A stretch of 64,000 nt of DNA from Dryocola boscaweniae (lineage in GTDB: Bacteria > Pseudomonadota > Gammaproteobacteria > Enterobacterales > Enterobacteriaceae). The position numbers were made by a program, and so were the translations under genes. Where the stretch lies: NCBI RefSeq assembly GCF_025215095.1, contig NZ_JALHAP010000081.1, forward strand, positions 310,001 through 374,000, given 5' to 3'. Of this stretch, positions 9,683 to 17,515 are shown piece by piece (position 1 is the stretch's first letter; every line of letters begins with the position of its first letter). The notes under the pieces are model-generated. The model did no database searches, had not been told where the DNA came from, and was given only the letters and a program-made list of their open reading frames with translations.

Positions 9683-10274
9683 ATTCGGCGAAGGGCGCGA
9701 TCCCTATTTCTGGTCTGGTATTAATGTGCTGCGTAACCGGCTCGATATACGTGAGACTGAACGGCTAAAAGAAGCGGAGTATGAGCTTACCGCGCTACGG
9801 GCGGCGACCATTGAGCTGGGCCCGACGCGCATGGGCCTGCCGTGGCTGTGTTCTCTCCATCAGCAGCTTTTTCAGGACATATTTGACTGGGCGGGCGAGC
9901 TACGTAAAGTTGATATCTATCAAGGCGATACGCGGTTCTGCCATTTCGAGTATATCGAAAACGAAGGCAACGACTTAATGCAGGAGTTGGAGGATGAACG
10001 TTATCTGACCGATCTTGCAAAGCCGGAGTTTATCGAGCGGCTGGCGCATTATTATTGTGAAATAAACGTCCTTCATCCGTTCCGCATTGGCAGCGGTCGG
10101 GCGCAGCGTGTGTTCTTCGAGCAACTGGCAATCCATGCGGGTTATGTGCTGGACTGGAACGAAGCGGAGCAAGATGCCTGGCAGGCCGCCAACCAGGCGG
10201 GAGCGTTAGGCGATCTCAAGCCGCTCACGGCGATTTTCACTAAAGTGGTGAGCGAGGCGCGGGAAAGCGAATAG
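9672..10274 (+). CDS. fic: Fic-domain AMP transferase (toxin-like)
   Basis: Predicted enzyme that transfers AMP (or another nucleotide moiety) onto target proteins. It has 200 residues, as in E. coli Fic. The catalytic motif reads [12 protein letters not shown] with the His at residue 135; the family consensus is HPFxxGNGRxxR, and the Ser in place of Asn is also present in E. coli Fic. The flap region is [12 protein letters not shown] chose the ATG at 9672, which overlaps the yhfG stop, rather than the upstream start at 9630. Its last 13 codons are duplicated 8.1 kb downstream, where they border pabA. Confidence 0.95.
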   Translation: MSDKFGEGRDPYFWSGINVLRNRLDIRETERLKEAEYELTALRAATIELGPTRMGLPWLCSLHQQLFQDIFDWAGELRKVDIYQGDTRFCHFEYIENEGNDLMQELEDERYLTDLAKPEFIERLAHYYCEINVLHPFRIGSGRAQRVFFEQLAIHAGYVLDWNEAEQDAWQAANQAGALGDLKPLTAIFTKVVSEARESE

Positions 10275-10306
10275 AATAGCGCGGTTCTTTTTTTATCCGG
10301 GGCCGC
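10233..10306 (+). repeat. Left direct repeat: fic 3' end plus spacer
   Basis: This segment aligns without gaps to 18367-18440 (offset 8134). I count 68 identities in 74, and 56 in the first 57. It holds the last 13 codons and stop of fic ([13 protein letters not shown]) and the start of the spacer that in E. coli leads to pabA. It marks the left boundary of the sugar island. The spacer part has diverged more (five of the six mismatches) than the coding part. Confidence 0.9.
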
Positions 10307-10345
10307 TCCCTCGTTCGGCTCCGGCTTATCAAAGAAGCGGGGACC

Positions 10346-10525
10346 TCACTGCTGCACCGGTTGCCGCAGTAGACTACACCTTTCTCGCTGGCTTACCTCA
10401 CCCAGCCCCATTATCAGCTGAGTATTATTACTGAAAATCACCGTCATCTGGAATTGTCCTGACGGCAGGTTGTACATCTTATCTTTAATATTATTCACCA
10501 ATTTTTCTACCCTCTTCCCTGTCAT
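10346..10525 (-). CDS. Doubtful small ORF, unknown
   Basis: A 59-codon frame read on the minus strand at the left end of the island, starting MTGKRVEKLVNNIKDKM at the ATG at 10525 with AGAGG eight bases upstream. An in-frame GTG at 10534 gives a longer form. I recognise no family, no signal peptide and no membrane segment. It has six or more charged residues in the first 20 and a QQ-rich end. It is the only open frame of note in the 504 bases between fic and the porin and could be chance. Confidence 0.25.
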   Translation of the reverse strand: MTGKRVEKLVNNIKDKMYNLPSGQFQMTVIFSNNTQLIMGLGEVSQRERCSLLRQPVQQ

Positions 10526-10683
10526 CGCCATCACCTCTGAATGAATGATGAATTTAATTTGTGGTTATCTTGTTAATCTATCCAGTAAAATAAAATACAA
10601 TAAAAACACTTAAATTTCATGATGATATATTGTTTTTATGCTGTTTTTTTGATTTTTTGTTTTTCTAATTACTCTTTCAAAAA

Positions 10684-10728
10684 TGTGATCTTATACATTT
10701 TAATGTAAAACTATATAGTATTTATAAT
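10684..10728 (+). promoter_or_regulatory. Putative porin promoter with operator and CRP-like site
   Basis: A perfect -10 TATAAT lies at 10723-10728. Just upstream is the palindrome ACTATATAGT (10710-10719), a candidate operator for the island's GntR protein. A CRP half-site (TGTGA at 10684-10688 within AAATGTGATCT) is centred about 43 bases before the expected start, near the class II position. The -35 is poor (TTAATG or TTTTAA), as expected for an activator-dependent promoter. This is inference from pattern only. Confidence 0.45.
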
Positions 10729-10778
10729 ACAGTCGTGCCTAAACAGGAGACCTCAAAATAACTCAAAAGGGATGTTTT

Positions 10779-11948
10779 ATGAAAAAACTATTGTTAGTCA
10801 CAGCTATCTCTCTGGTGTGTTTCAAAACTGCCGCTGAAATGACCTTCGATACGGCAGCAGGGCAATATAAGCTGTATGGCGACGTTGAATTTGACCTTGA
10901 TGCGGCCAGTAGTTCGATGCCATTAGATTACTCCAGGCGCAGCGAGTACGATAATGACCGCTGGGACGCGGGCGGACGTATTCTGTTAGGCCTGGATGGC
11001 CGCCGTGAGCTTGCCAGCGGGAATTTTGCGGGTTTCCGCGTACAGCCGCTGGCAACCATGCATGACGGAATGTCTCTTGATGACGCGGTATTTTACTTTG
11101 GGCAAAAGGATGGGGATAAGAATACGTGGTCGACAAGCATTGGGCGCTTCGAAGCCTACGATATGTTCCCGCTGAATCAGGATACTTTCATTCAGTATTC
11201 CGGTAACACGGCGAACGATCTCTACAAAGATGGATTTGGCTATATCTACATGATGAAAGAAGGCCGTGGCCGTAGCAACAGCGGTGGCAATATCATGTTA
11301 AATAAAACCATTGATAATCTGTATTTTGAACTTAATGCTCTGCTAGAAGACGGCGTCAGGCTGTTTGGTGACGAGTCTTACCATAATCAAAATCTTACCC
11401 GTAAGAAAAATACTATTTATTTACGTCCGGTTATCGCCTGGCACGGCAGTAACTTTTCTACAGCAGTCGCATCAGAAAACAACATTATTAATAATGCTTA
11501 CGGCCACCAGGATGAAAATGGAAAGTTTAAGGATCTGTCCAGACGAAATGGTTTTGGCTGGACAACCACCCTCAGAGCTGATAACGATATTACCGCTAAT
11601 ATTAATGTTGCCTGGATGAATGCCCAGGATGAAAAAGATTTCACCGCTGCGGCAAACATCCTGTGGGATAAATTTGAAGTTGGCTATATTTACGCGCATA
11701 ACAAAATTGAGAAATTCTACACGGCCACTGTTAATGGTGACGATTTTATCAATAGCTCTGGTAAATATAACATTAATACCATTCATGCTTCATACCGTTT
11801 CGACAACATATTAGATATGGATAATTTCAATATTTATCTTGGTTCCTATTGGTCGCAAATTAAACGTGACTCAGGCGACCTGTATAATGGGGATGATAAT
11901 TCCGATAACCGTTATGGTGTCCGCGTGCGATTTAAATATTTCTTCTGA
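10779..11948 (+). CDS. Carbohydrate porin, RafY-like glycoporin family
   Basis: Predicted outer-membrane beta-barrel for oligosaccharide entry. It has 389 residues, with a signal peptide of about 19 residues (MKKLLLVTAISLVCFKTAA, then EMTFD) and a C-terminal aromatic end (RFKYFF) typical of barrels inserted by the BAM complex. The body has alternating short polar/aromatic strands and the stretch VGRFEAYDMFPLNQDTF-like (here IGRFEAYDMFPLNQDTF), which I associate with the RafY-type glycoporin family rather than with LamB. AAGGGA precedes the ATG. It is first in the island and 175 bases upstream of the glycosidase, suggesting a role in uptake of the same sugar. Family call moderate, substrate unknown. 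Confidence 0.75.
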   Translation: MKKLLLVTAISLVCFKTAAEMTFDTAAGQYKLYGDVEFDLDAASSSMPLDYSRRSEYDNDRWDAGGRILLGLDGRRELASGNFAGFRVQPLATMHDGMSLDDAVFYFGQKDGDKNTWSTSIGRFEAYDMFPLNQDTFIQYSGNTANDLYKDGFGYIYMMKEGRGRSNSGGNIMLNKTIDNLYFELNALLEDGVRLFGDESYHNQNLTRKKNTIYLRPVIAWHGSNFSTAVASENNIINNAYGHQDENGKFKDLSRRNGFGWTTTLRADNDITANINVAWMNAQDEKDFTAAANILWDKFEVGYIYAHNKIEKFYTATVNGDDFINSSGKYNINTIHASYRFDNILDMDNFNIYLGSYWSQIKRDSGDLYNGDDNSDNRYGVRVRFKYFF

Positions 11949-12123
11949 GAAGTAAAGTAATTAATTAGATTACGTGTTCTTGTTTATTCAGTTCTCTCTT
12001 TTTTGATGTCAACCCTGGAGAGGCTGCGCATCTATATCCATCTGTCATTCAAGGTTCGCAGAGAATAGTAACTATATCATCCGCATATATATTTATATTC
12101 TGGTGAGCTGATTTATTGAGGTT

Positions 12124-13506
12124 ATGATGAAATATCGTTTTAAGGATAATTTCTGGTTTGGCTGCGCCGAATCTGCGGCTCAAATTGAAGGATTCTCTGC
12201 TGAGAACAGTAAAGCGCCCTCAACCTGGGATCACGCATTTGCTACTCAGCGACACCGTTTCTTTCATCAGCATGGCCCTGATGATTCGCGCGGTTTCTGG
12301 CAGAATTATCAGGCCGATATTAAGTTAATGCAGAAAGTCGGTATTAATAGTTACCGCACGTCTGTTTCATGGGCGCGTCTGATGCCGGACGGATATACCA
12401 TTAACGAAGCTTCCGCTGCCGTCTATCGGGATATGCTGGTTCATCTTAAGGAAGCGGGGATTGAGCCGGTCATCACGCTGATGCACTTTGATATGCCGCT
12501 TATTATGCAGCAAAAAGGCGGCTGGCTTTCTGAAGAGGTAGTTGATGCTTTTGCCGGATATGCCAGGCAGTGCTTCGCTCTGTTTGGCGATCTGGTCAAT
12601 AACTGGATTACTTTTAACGAGCCAATTGTCCCGATTGAGGGGGGATATTTGTATGATTTCCACTATCCTTTCCAGCGTAATTTTGCAAACGCAGCGCAGG
12701 CTGCATTTAATACACAGCTTGCCCATTCTAAGGTAGTAAACTACTTTCACGATCGGAATTGCGCCGGACGTATTGGTATCGTACTGAACCTGACACCTTC
12801 TTATCCCCGTTCGACACATCCGGCCGATGTTCACGCGGCGACGATTGCGGATCTGTTTTTTAATAAGAGCTTCCTCGAACCAGCCCTGAACGGACGCTAT
12901 CCTCAGGCGTTGGTTGACCTGCTCAGGCAATATGGAGAATTGCCTGACGTCACGCCGCAGAATTTAGACATCATCGCTCGTTCCAGAGTGGATATGCTGG
13001 GGGTTAACTATTACCAGCCACGTCGCGTACAGGCTAAGCAAACGGCGATATCCCCTTCTTCTCCTTTTATGCCGGACTGGTTTTTTGACAGCTACGAAAT
13101 GCCGGGCCGCACCATGAACACCTCACGCGGGTGGGAAATCCACCCGCAGGGCATTTACGATATTCTGACCGATCTGCGTCTGAACTACGGCAATATTCCG
13201 GTATTTATTTCTGAAAATGGGATGGGTGTTGAAAACGAAGAGCGCTGGATGGAAAACGGTGAGGTCAACGATCAATATCGCATCGATTTTATGCGTCAAC
13301 ATCTTGCCTGTATTCATCAGGCCGTTAGCGAAGGCAGCAATTGTTTTGGCTATCACTGCTGGACGTTTATTGATAACTGGTCATGGCTGAACGCCTATAA
13401 AAATCGCTACGGGCTTTTTCGCCTGGATTTGTCTACGCAACGGCGCCTGCCGAAGGCCAGCGCTAAATGGTACGGTGAATTAATTAAAAATAACGGATTT
13501 AATTAA
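12124..13506 (+). CDS. Glycoside hydrolase family 1, probable 6-phospho-beta-glycosidase
   Basis: Cytoplasmic retaining beta-glycosidase, 460 residues. The acid/base Glu166 is in TFNEP and the nucleophile Glu364 is in ISENGMG, both family 1 signatures. Near the C-terminus SWLNAYKNRYG gives the Lys/Tyr pair that in 6-phospho-beta-glycosidases binds the sugar phosphate, which fits the PTS genes downstream. The predicted reaction is cleavage of a phosphorylated beta-disaccharide into a free sugar or aglycone plus a sugar 6-phosphate. Start: GAGG precedes tandem ATGs at 12124 and 12127. The stop is ten bases before the IIA gene. The 11949-12123 gap holds no clear promoter. Confidence 0.88.
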   Translation: MMKYRFKDNFWFGCAESAAQIEGFSAENSKAPSTWDHAFATQRHRFFHQHGPDDSRGFWQNYQADIKLMQKVGINSYRTSVSWARLMPDGYTINEASAAVYRDMLVHLKEAGIEPVITLMHFDMPLIMQQKGGWLSEEVVDAFAGYARQCFALFGDLVNNWITFNEPIVPIEGGYLYDFHYPFQRNFANAAQAAFNTQLAHSKVVNYFHDRNCAGRIGIVLNLTPSYPRSTHPADVHAATIADLFFNKSFLEPALNGRYPQALVDLLRQYGELPDVTPQNLDIIARSRVDMLGVNYYQPRRVQAKQTAISPSSPFMPDWFFDSYEMPGRTMNTSRGWEIHPQGIYDILTDLRLNYGNIPVFISENGMGVENEERWMENGEVNDQYRIDFMRQHLACIHQAVSEGSNCFGYHCWTFIDNWSWLNAYKNRYGLFRLDLSTQRRLPKASAKWYGELIKNNGFN

Positions 13507-13516
13507 GGATATTAAT

Positions 13517-13822
13517 ATGATGCCTGAAAATTATGAAGAAATCATTATGGGATTAATTACCCACGCCGGTTCCTGCAAAAGCCTCTCTTTTGCTGCGCTA
13601 CAGGCCGCGAAGCAACGTGACTTTACTCGCTCCGGGGAATTATTAGAAGCAGCAGATAGTGCTGCGAAAGAAGCGCATAAAATTCAGACCGCCTTAATTA
13701 GTATGGATGAGGGCGAAGGTAAAATTCCGGTCCACCTGATTATGGTTCATGCACAGGATCACCTGATGAATGCGATGCTCGCCAGAGAATTAATTGCTGA
13801 ACTCATCGTTCTTTATAAGTAA
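13517..13822 (+). CDS. PTS enzyme IIA, lactose/cellobiose family
   Basis: Soluble phosphocarrier of 101 residues that takes phosphate from HPr and passes it to IIB. The sequence VHAQDHLM puts His78 exactly at the phosphorylated histidine position of the lactose-type IIA family; the N-terminal helix MGLITHAGSCKSLSFAALQAAK is typical of its trimeric helical bundle. AAGGA lies seven bases before the first of two close ATGs (13517, 13520). It lies between the glycosidase and the IIC-IIB gene in one operon. A separate IIA with fused IIC-IIB is a common arrangement for lactose-type systems. Confidence 0.92.
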   Translation: MMPENYEEIIMGLITHAGSCKSLSFAALQAAKQRDFTRSGELLEAADSAAKEAHKIQTALISMDEGEGKIPVHLIMVHAQDHLMNAMLARELIAELIVLYK

Positions 13823-13840
13823 ACATATTGAAGGTATTCC

Positions 13841-15553
13841 ATGGCACTTTCACTAGACAGCATTGCCAGTTTTTCGCAAAAGCTGGCAGGCCAGATTCAT
13901 TTAAGAAGCCTGCGCGATAGCTTTATTGTCGCCATTCCTTTTCTTGTCCTTGCCGGGTTATTCATTATGATTAACTACGTTTTTCTCGATCCGGCCGGAT
14001 TTATGAAAAACGTTATTTCCGCTGACACCATGATGCACTATCGGGGAATTGGTGAGCGAGTTCTGAACGGTACAATGAACATTTTATCGGTGATGCTCGC
14101 GGTGCTTATTGCCTGGTCCCTGGCCTGCAAGCGCAAATTTGAAAGCCCCATTATTGCGGCAATGGTGTCGCTGGCGTGTTTCTATGTACTGATGCCAACG
14201 TCCGTTTCCGTTGCGCTGCCTGAAGGTGGCGCAAACGTTATGGTTGGCGGCATGGTTCCCTATGCGCTTACCAACGCGGGCGGGGTCTTCCTTGCCATCA
14301 TCTGCGCGTTCTTATCTACCGGCATCTTTTTGAACATTTCCGCCAGCCCTAAGCTGCAAATATCGCTGGGTGAGGAAGTGCCGCCTATGGTGCAACAGTC
14401 GTTTAACGCGTTGTTTGCCATTATGATCACCGTTGCGCTGTTTGCTGGCGGCACCTTCCTGATAACCAGCCTGTTTGATACCGAAATCTTTGCGCTAATT
14501 CAGACTCTGGTGCAGAAGCCGCTGGTGCATTTGACTACCAGCCTGCCGGGCTTTATTACCTTGACCACCCTCACTAATCTGCTGTTTGCGCTGGGTATCC
14601 ATCCTTCCGGTATTATTAACCCAATACTGGAGCCGCCGCTGCTGGTTGCCATGCAGGAAAATATGGCCGCCTTCGCCGCGGGGCAGATCCCTCCGCACAT
14701 CATTGTGCTGCCGTTTCGCGATATTTACGGTCATATGGGAGGGACGGGCTCGACGCTTGCCCTGCTGCTGGCGATTATTCTGCGCAGCCGCATGAGCAGC
14801 CATAAAAAGTTTGCCAAAACGGTGATTGCTCCCGGCGTTTTCAACATCAACGAGCCGGTTATTTTTGGCCTGCCGGTGATTCTCAATCCGCTGCTGATGA
14901 TTCCGTTTATCGTCTTCCCGCAGATAAGTTTTATTATCGCCTGGTTCGCCACGTCCTGGGGCTGGGTATCGCATATCGTAGCCTACGTGCCGTGGTCGGT
15001 ACCGCCTTTACTGTCCGGCTGGCTGGGTTCCGGCGGCGATCTGCGCAATGTGGTGTTGCAGGTGATATTAATCGCGATTGGCGTAGCGGTGTATATGCCT
15101 TTCCTCATTGCCTACGAACGTTCCATTATGAATAAAAAAACGCAGACCATCGTTGATGATATCCAGCAGATACCGCCGCAAAACGCAGCTGTAAATCACG
15201 ATGAAACCCAGGCTGCCGCCGGCGAGGATGATGCCCATCACGTGCTTAACGGCAAAAAAATCGTCCTGATGTGTAATGAAGGGATGTCCACCTCAATGGT
15301 GGCAAGAAAGATGAAGCAGTATGCGCAAAGTATTGGTTGTACGGCGAATATCAGCGCAACAAACATTGGCAGTCTGGAAGATATTTACCCACCAACCGAT
15401 TTAATTATTCTCTCCCCCCAGCTGGCCTATATGGAGAGTAAAGTTCGGGAAACCGTAAAGAATCAATGTCGAGTAACTCTGGTCAATCCACAACATTTCT
15501 CTCATATGGATGGTAAATCCATAATCGAGCACGCCATCACGCTGTTTAAATAA
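13841..15553 (+). CDS. PTS enzyme IIC-IIB fusion, lactose/cellobiose family
   Basis: Membrane sugar permease fused to its phosphotransfer domain, 570 residues. The IIC part (about 1-430) has roughly ten hydrophobic segments and the conserved FNINEPVIFGLPVILNP loop (about residue 332). A charged linker with Gln/Asn/Asp runs to about 465, followed by IIB (about 470-570) with KIVLMCNEGMSTSMV, whose Cys478 is the phosphorylation site. Predicted to bring in and phosphorylate a beta-linked disaccharide such as cellobiose-like sugars. Most lactose-type IIB and IIC in Enterobacteriaceae (for example chb) are separate, so the fusion is a distinguishing trait. Confidence 0.92.
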   Translation: MALSLDSIASFSQKLAGQIHLRSLRDSFIVAIPFLVLAGLFIMINYVFLDPAGFMKNVISADTMMHYRGIGERVLNGTMNILSVMLAVLIAWSLACKRKFESPIIAAMVSLACFYVLMPTSVSVALPEGGANVMVGGMVPYALTNAGGVFLAIICAFLSTGIFLNISASPKLQISLGEEVPPMVQQSFNALFAIMITVALFAGGTFLITSLFDTEIFALIQTLVQKPLVHLTTSLPGFITLTTLTNLLFALGIHPSGIINPILEPPLLVAMQENMAAFAAGQIPPHIIVLPFRDIYGHMGGTGSTLALLLAIILRSRMSSHKKFAKTVIAPGVFNINEPVIFGLPVILNPLLMIPFIVFPQISFIIAWFATSWGWVSHIVAYVPWSVPPLLSGWLGSGGDLRNVVLQVILIAIGVAVYMPFLIAYERSIMNKKTQTIVDDIQQIPPQNAAVNHDETQAAAGEDDAHHVLNGKKIVLMCNEGMSTSMVARKMKQYAQSIGCTANISATNIGSLEDIYPPTDLIILSPQLAYMESKVRETVKNQCRVTLVNPQHFSHMDGKSIIEHAITLFK

Positions 15554-15562
15554 GGAAGGAAC

Positions 15563-16594
15563 ATGATTAATTGTGCATTCATCGGGTTTGGTAAAAGCGC
15601 TACTCGCTATCATTTACCTTATGTATTAATTCGCGAGAAATATAAGGTAAAGACGATTTACGATATTACACCAAAGCCTGATATTGAAGCCCTTCCTCAA
15701 TATAAGGAGATTCATTTTACCCGCGATGTTAACGATATCCTTAATGATAAGTCTGTTCAGCTGGTGGTGGTGTGTACCCATCCGGATACCCATTACGCCT
15801 ATGCCAGGATGTGCATTGAGCACGGTAAACATGTGATGGTTGAAAAGCCGTTCACCACCACGCTTAACGAAGCCGAAGAGCTGTTAGCCTTAGCGAAAAA
15901 GCATAATGTCACGGTAACGCCGTTCCAGAACCGTCGCTTTGACTCCTGCTTCCTGACGACCAGGGAAGTGATTAACAGTAGCCTTATTGGTGACGTGGTG
16001 GAAATCGAAAGCCACTTTGATTATTTCCGTCCTGAAACCCAGGCGCAGGAAAACCATCCGTTCTTCGGCGCGTTTTACGGTCTTGGCATTCACACGCTGG
16101 ATCAAATGCTTTCTTTATTCGGCAGACCGCAGCACGTCGCCTACGATATTCGCAGCCTGCGCCTGCCGGAGAATCCTGACGATACGTTTGAAGTACAGCT
16201 TTACTACGGAGAGATGAAAGCCATCATCAAAACCAGCCACCTGGTCATGACGCCTTATCCTAAGTTTATCGTTCACGGCACGCGCGGCTCCTTCACCAGA
16301 CACCATATCGATCAGCAGGAAACCTGCTTAAAAGAAAATATTATGCCGGACAGCCCGCTATTCTGTGCCGATAACGAAGCCGGCTTCGTTGAATATCTGG
16401 ACGAAAATAATGAAAAAGTAACCAAAGAGATCCCAGCCGTGCGTGGGGACTATGGCCGCGTTTACGACGCGCTATATGAAACCATAGTGAATGGCGCACC
16501 GAACTACGTCAGTGAAGCTGAGATCCTCACCAATCTGGAAATCCTTGAGCGCGGTTTTCAGCAGCCTTCTCCCTCCATCATCAAGCTGGATTAA
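15563..16594 (+). CDS. Gfo/Idh/MocA-family oxidoreductase, YhhX-like
   Basis: NAD(P)-dependent dehydrogenase of 343 residues. The N-terminal Rossmann part starts INCAFIGFGKSATRYHLPYV and contains the EKP of VMVEKPFTTT, the usual catalytic Lys region; the C-terminal part carries FYGLGIHTLDQ with a family-typical His. The sequence is strikingly like E. coli YhhX/YdgJ-type proteins over its length. AAGGAAGG precedes the ATG. Its place between PTS and the next enzyme suggests it acts on a sugar or sugar phosphate released by the glycosidase, but the reaction is unknown. Its end reads TAA TAA TAA TGA in frame, and the next gene's ATG lies inside these stops. Confidence 0.88.
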   Translation: MINCAFIGFGKSATRYHLPYVLIREKYKVKTIYDITPKPDIEALPQYKEIHFTRDVNDILNDKSVQLVVVCTHPDTHYAYARMCIEHGKHVMVEKPFTTTLNEAEELLALAKKHNVTVTPFQNRRFDSCFLTTREVINSSLIGDVVEIESHFDYFRPETQAQENHPFFGAFYGLGIHTLDQMLSLFGRPQHVAYDIRSLRLPENPDDTFEVQLYYGEMKAIIKTSHLVMTPYPKFIVHGTRGSFTRHHIDQQETCLKENIMPDSPLFCADNEAGFVEYLDENNEKVTKEIPAVRGDYGRVYDALYETIVNGAPNYVSEAEILTNLEILERGFQQPSPSIIKLD

Positions 16595-16599
16595 TAATA

Positions 16600-17451
16600 A
16601 TGAAACGTATTTTGAACTGCTGCACTTCTGATTTTAACGCTCAGCCAGGCGCCGAAGAGCTGTTCGCCGCGATGAAAGCTTCCGAAGGGCGCACCCTCCT
16701 TGCTGAAGTCGCAGCGGACACCGTACCGCTGTATCCTGACGTAACCAATGCGGAGCTGGTCAGCGCGTTTGGGGCGGATCTTATCCTGCTTAAAGGCTAC
16801 AACACCGAAGCGCATTCCGTTGCCGGTGCGCCAGGCGAAGGCGGCTATAAACACATTAAACTTCTTACTGGCCGTCTGGTTGGAGTTAGTCTGGAAGTGG
16901 TTGGCAATCCGGATATTGAAAACCCTCGCTGCCTGACCCAAAAAACGCTTGAGCGCGTTCGGGATGCGGATTTTCTCTGTCTGACTGGCTATGACAAGCC
17001 GGATGTCGATAAGCAGACCATGCTGGAGGCCATTAAGCTCGCGCAGGCGTATTTTCCAGGCTTCCTGATGGTTGCTAAATTTTATGCTAAAGGGCTGGCA
17101 GAGGCCGCTGAATACGCAGAGTACATCAGCGCTGGCGCCCATGCTGCGGTTATTCCAGCCCCCGGTTCTTGCCCGGGAAGCAGAGAAGAAGTGGTAAGCC
17201 GCGCGGTTGATGCGGTACACCGGGCTGGTGGCCTGGCGATGACCACTATCAGCAGCAGCCAAGAAGGGGCCGATCCCGAAACGGTGAAGCTGATTGGCCT
17301 CGCCAGCAAGCGCTGCGGTAGCGACGTGCATAACTTCGGTGACGCTGGCTGCGCCGGGATAGCGGCACCGGAAGCTATTCAGGCCCTGTCCATTGCCATT
17401 CGCGGGAAACGTCATACCTATGTGAGAATGGCCTCGTCCATTTTACGCTAA
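16600..17451 (+). CDS. Unknown barrel-like enzyme of PTS operons
   Basis: A 283-residue cytoplasmic protein starting MKRILNCCTSDFNAQPG. I recognise the type from sugar PTS operons, where it carries inconsistent labels, but not a proven function. Repeating strand/Gly-rich segments (AELVSAFGADLILLKGYN, GVSLEVVGNPDIE, DFLCLTGYD, FLMVAKFYAKG, YISAGAHAAVIPAPGS, GGLAMTTISSSQ, DVHNFGDAG) suggest a (beta/alpha)8 barrel like aldolases or epimerases; Lys in VAKFYAKG could be catalytic. There is no signal peptide. The start codon overlaps the upstream gene's tandem stops and has no good ribosome site, so coupling is likely. Last gene of the operon before the regulator. Confidence 0.7.
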   Translation: MKRILNCCTSDFNAQPGAEELFAAMKASEGRTLLAEVAADTVPLYPDVTNAELVSAFGADLILLKGYNTEAHSVAGAPGEGGYKHIKLLTGRLVGVSLEVVGNPDIENPRCLTQKTLERVRDADFLCLTGYDKPDVDKQTMLEAIKLAQAYFPGFLMVAKFYAKGLAEAAEYAEYISAGAHAAVIPAPGSCPGSREEVVSRAVDAVHRAGGLAMTTISSSQEGADPETVKLIGLASKRCGSDVHNFGDAGCAGIAAPEAIQALSIAIRGKRHTYVRMASSILR

Positions 17452-17479
17452 CATTTCTATCTCCTCTCAACAATGGTAT

Positions 17480-17505
17480 AACAGGCCTACGTTTCCAGGC
17501 CTGTT
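17480..17505 (+). terminator. Hairpin between operon and regulator gene
   Basis: AACAGGCCT (17480-17488) pairs perfectly with AGGCCTGTT (17497-17505), loop of eight, followed by TATTATAAAA and then the regulator ATG at 17516. It could be a weak terminator or an operator for the regulator. The T run is short, so I rank both readings equally. Confidence 0.45.
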
Positions 17506-17515
17506 TATTATAAAA

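Noticed and set aside
10074..10109. Fic motif GSGR instead of GNGR as a sign of inactivation
   Set aside because: E. coli Fic also has Ser there, so this is normal for the subgroup.
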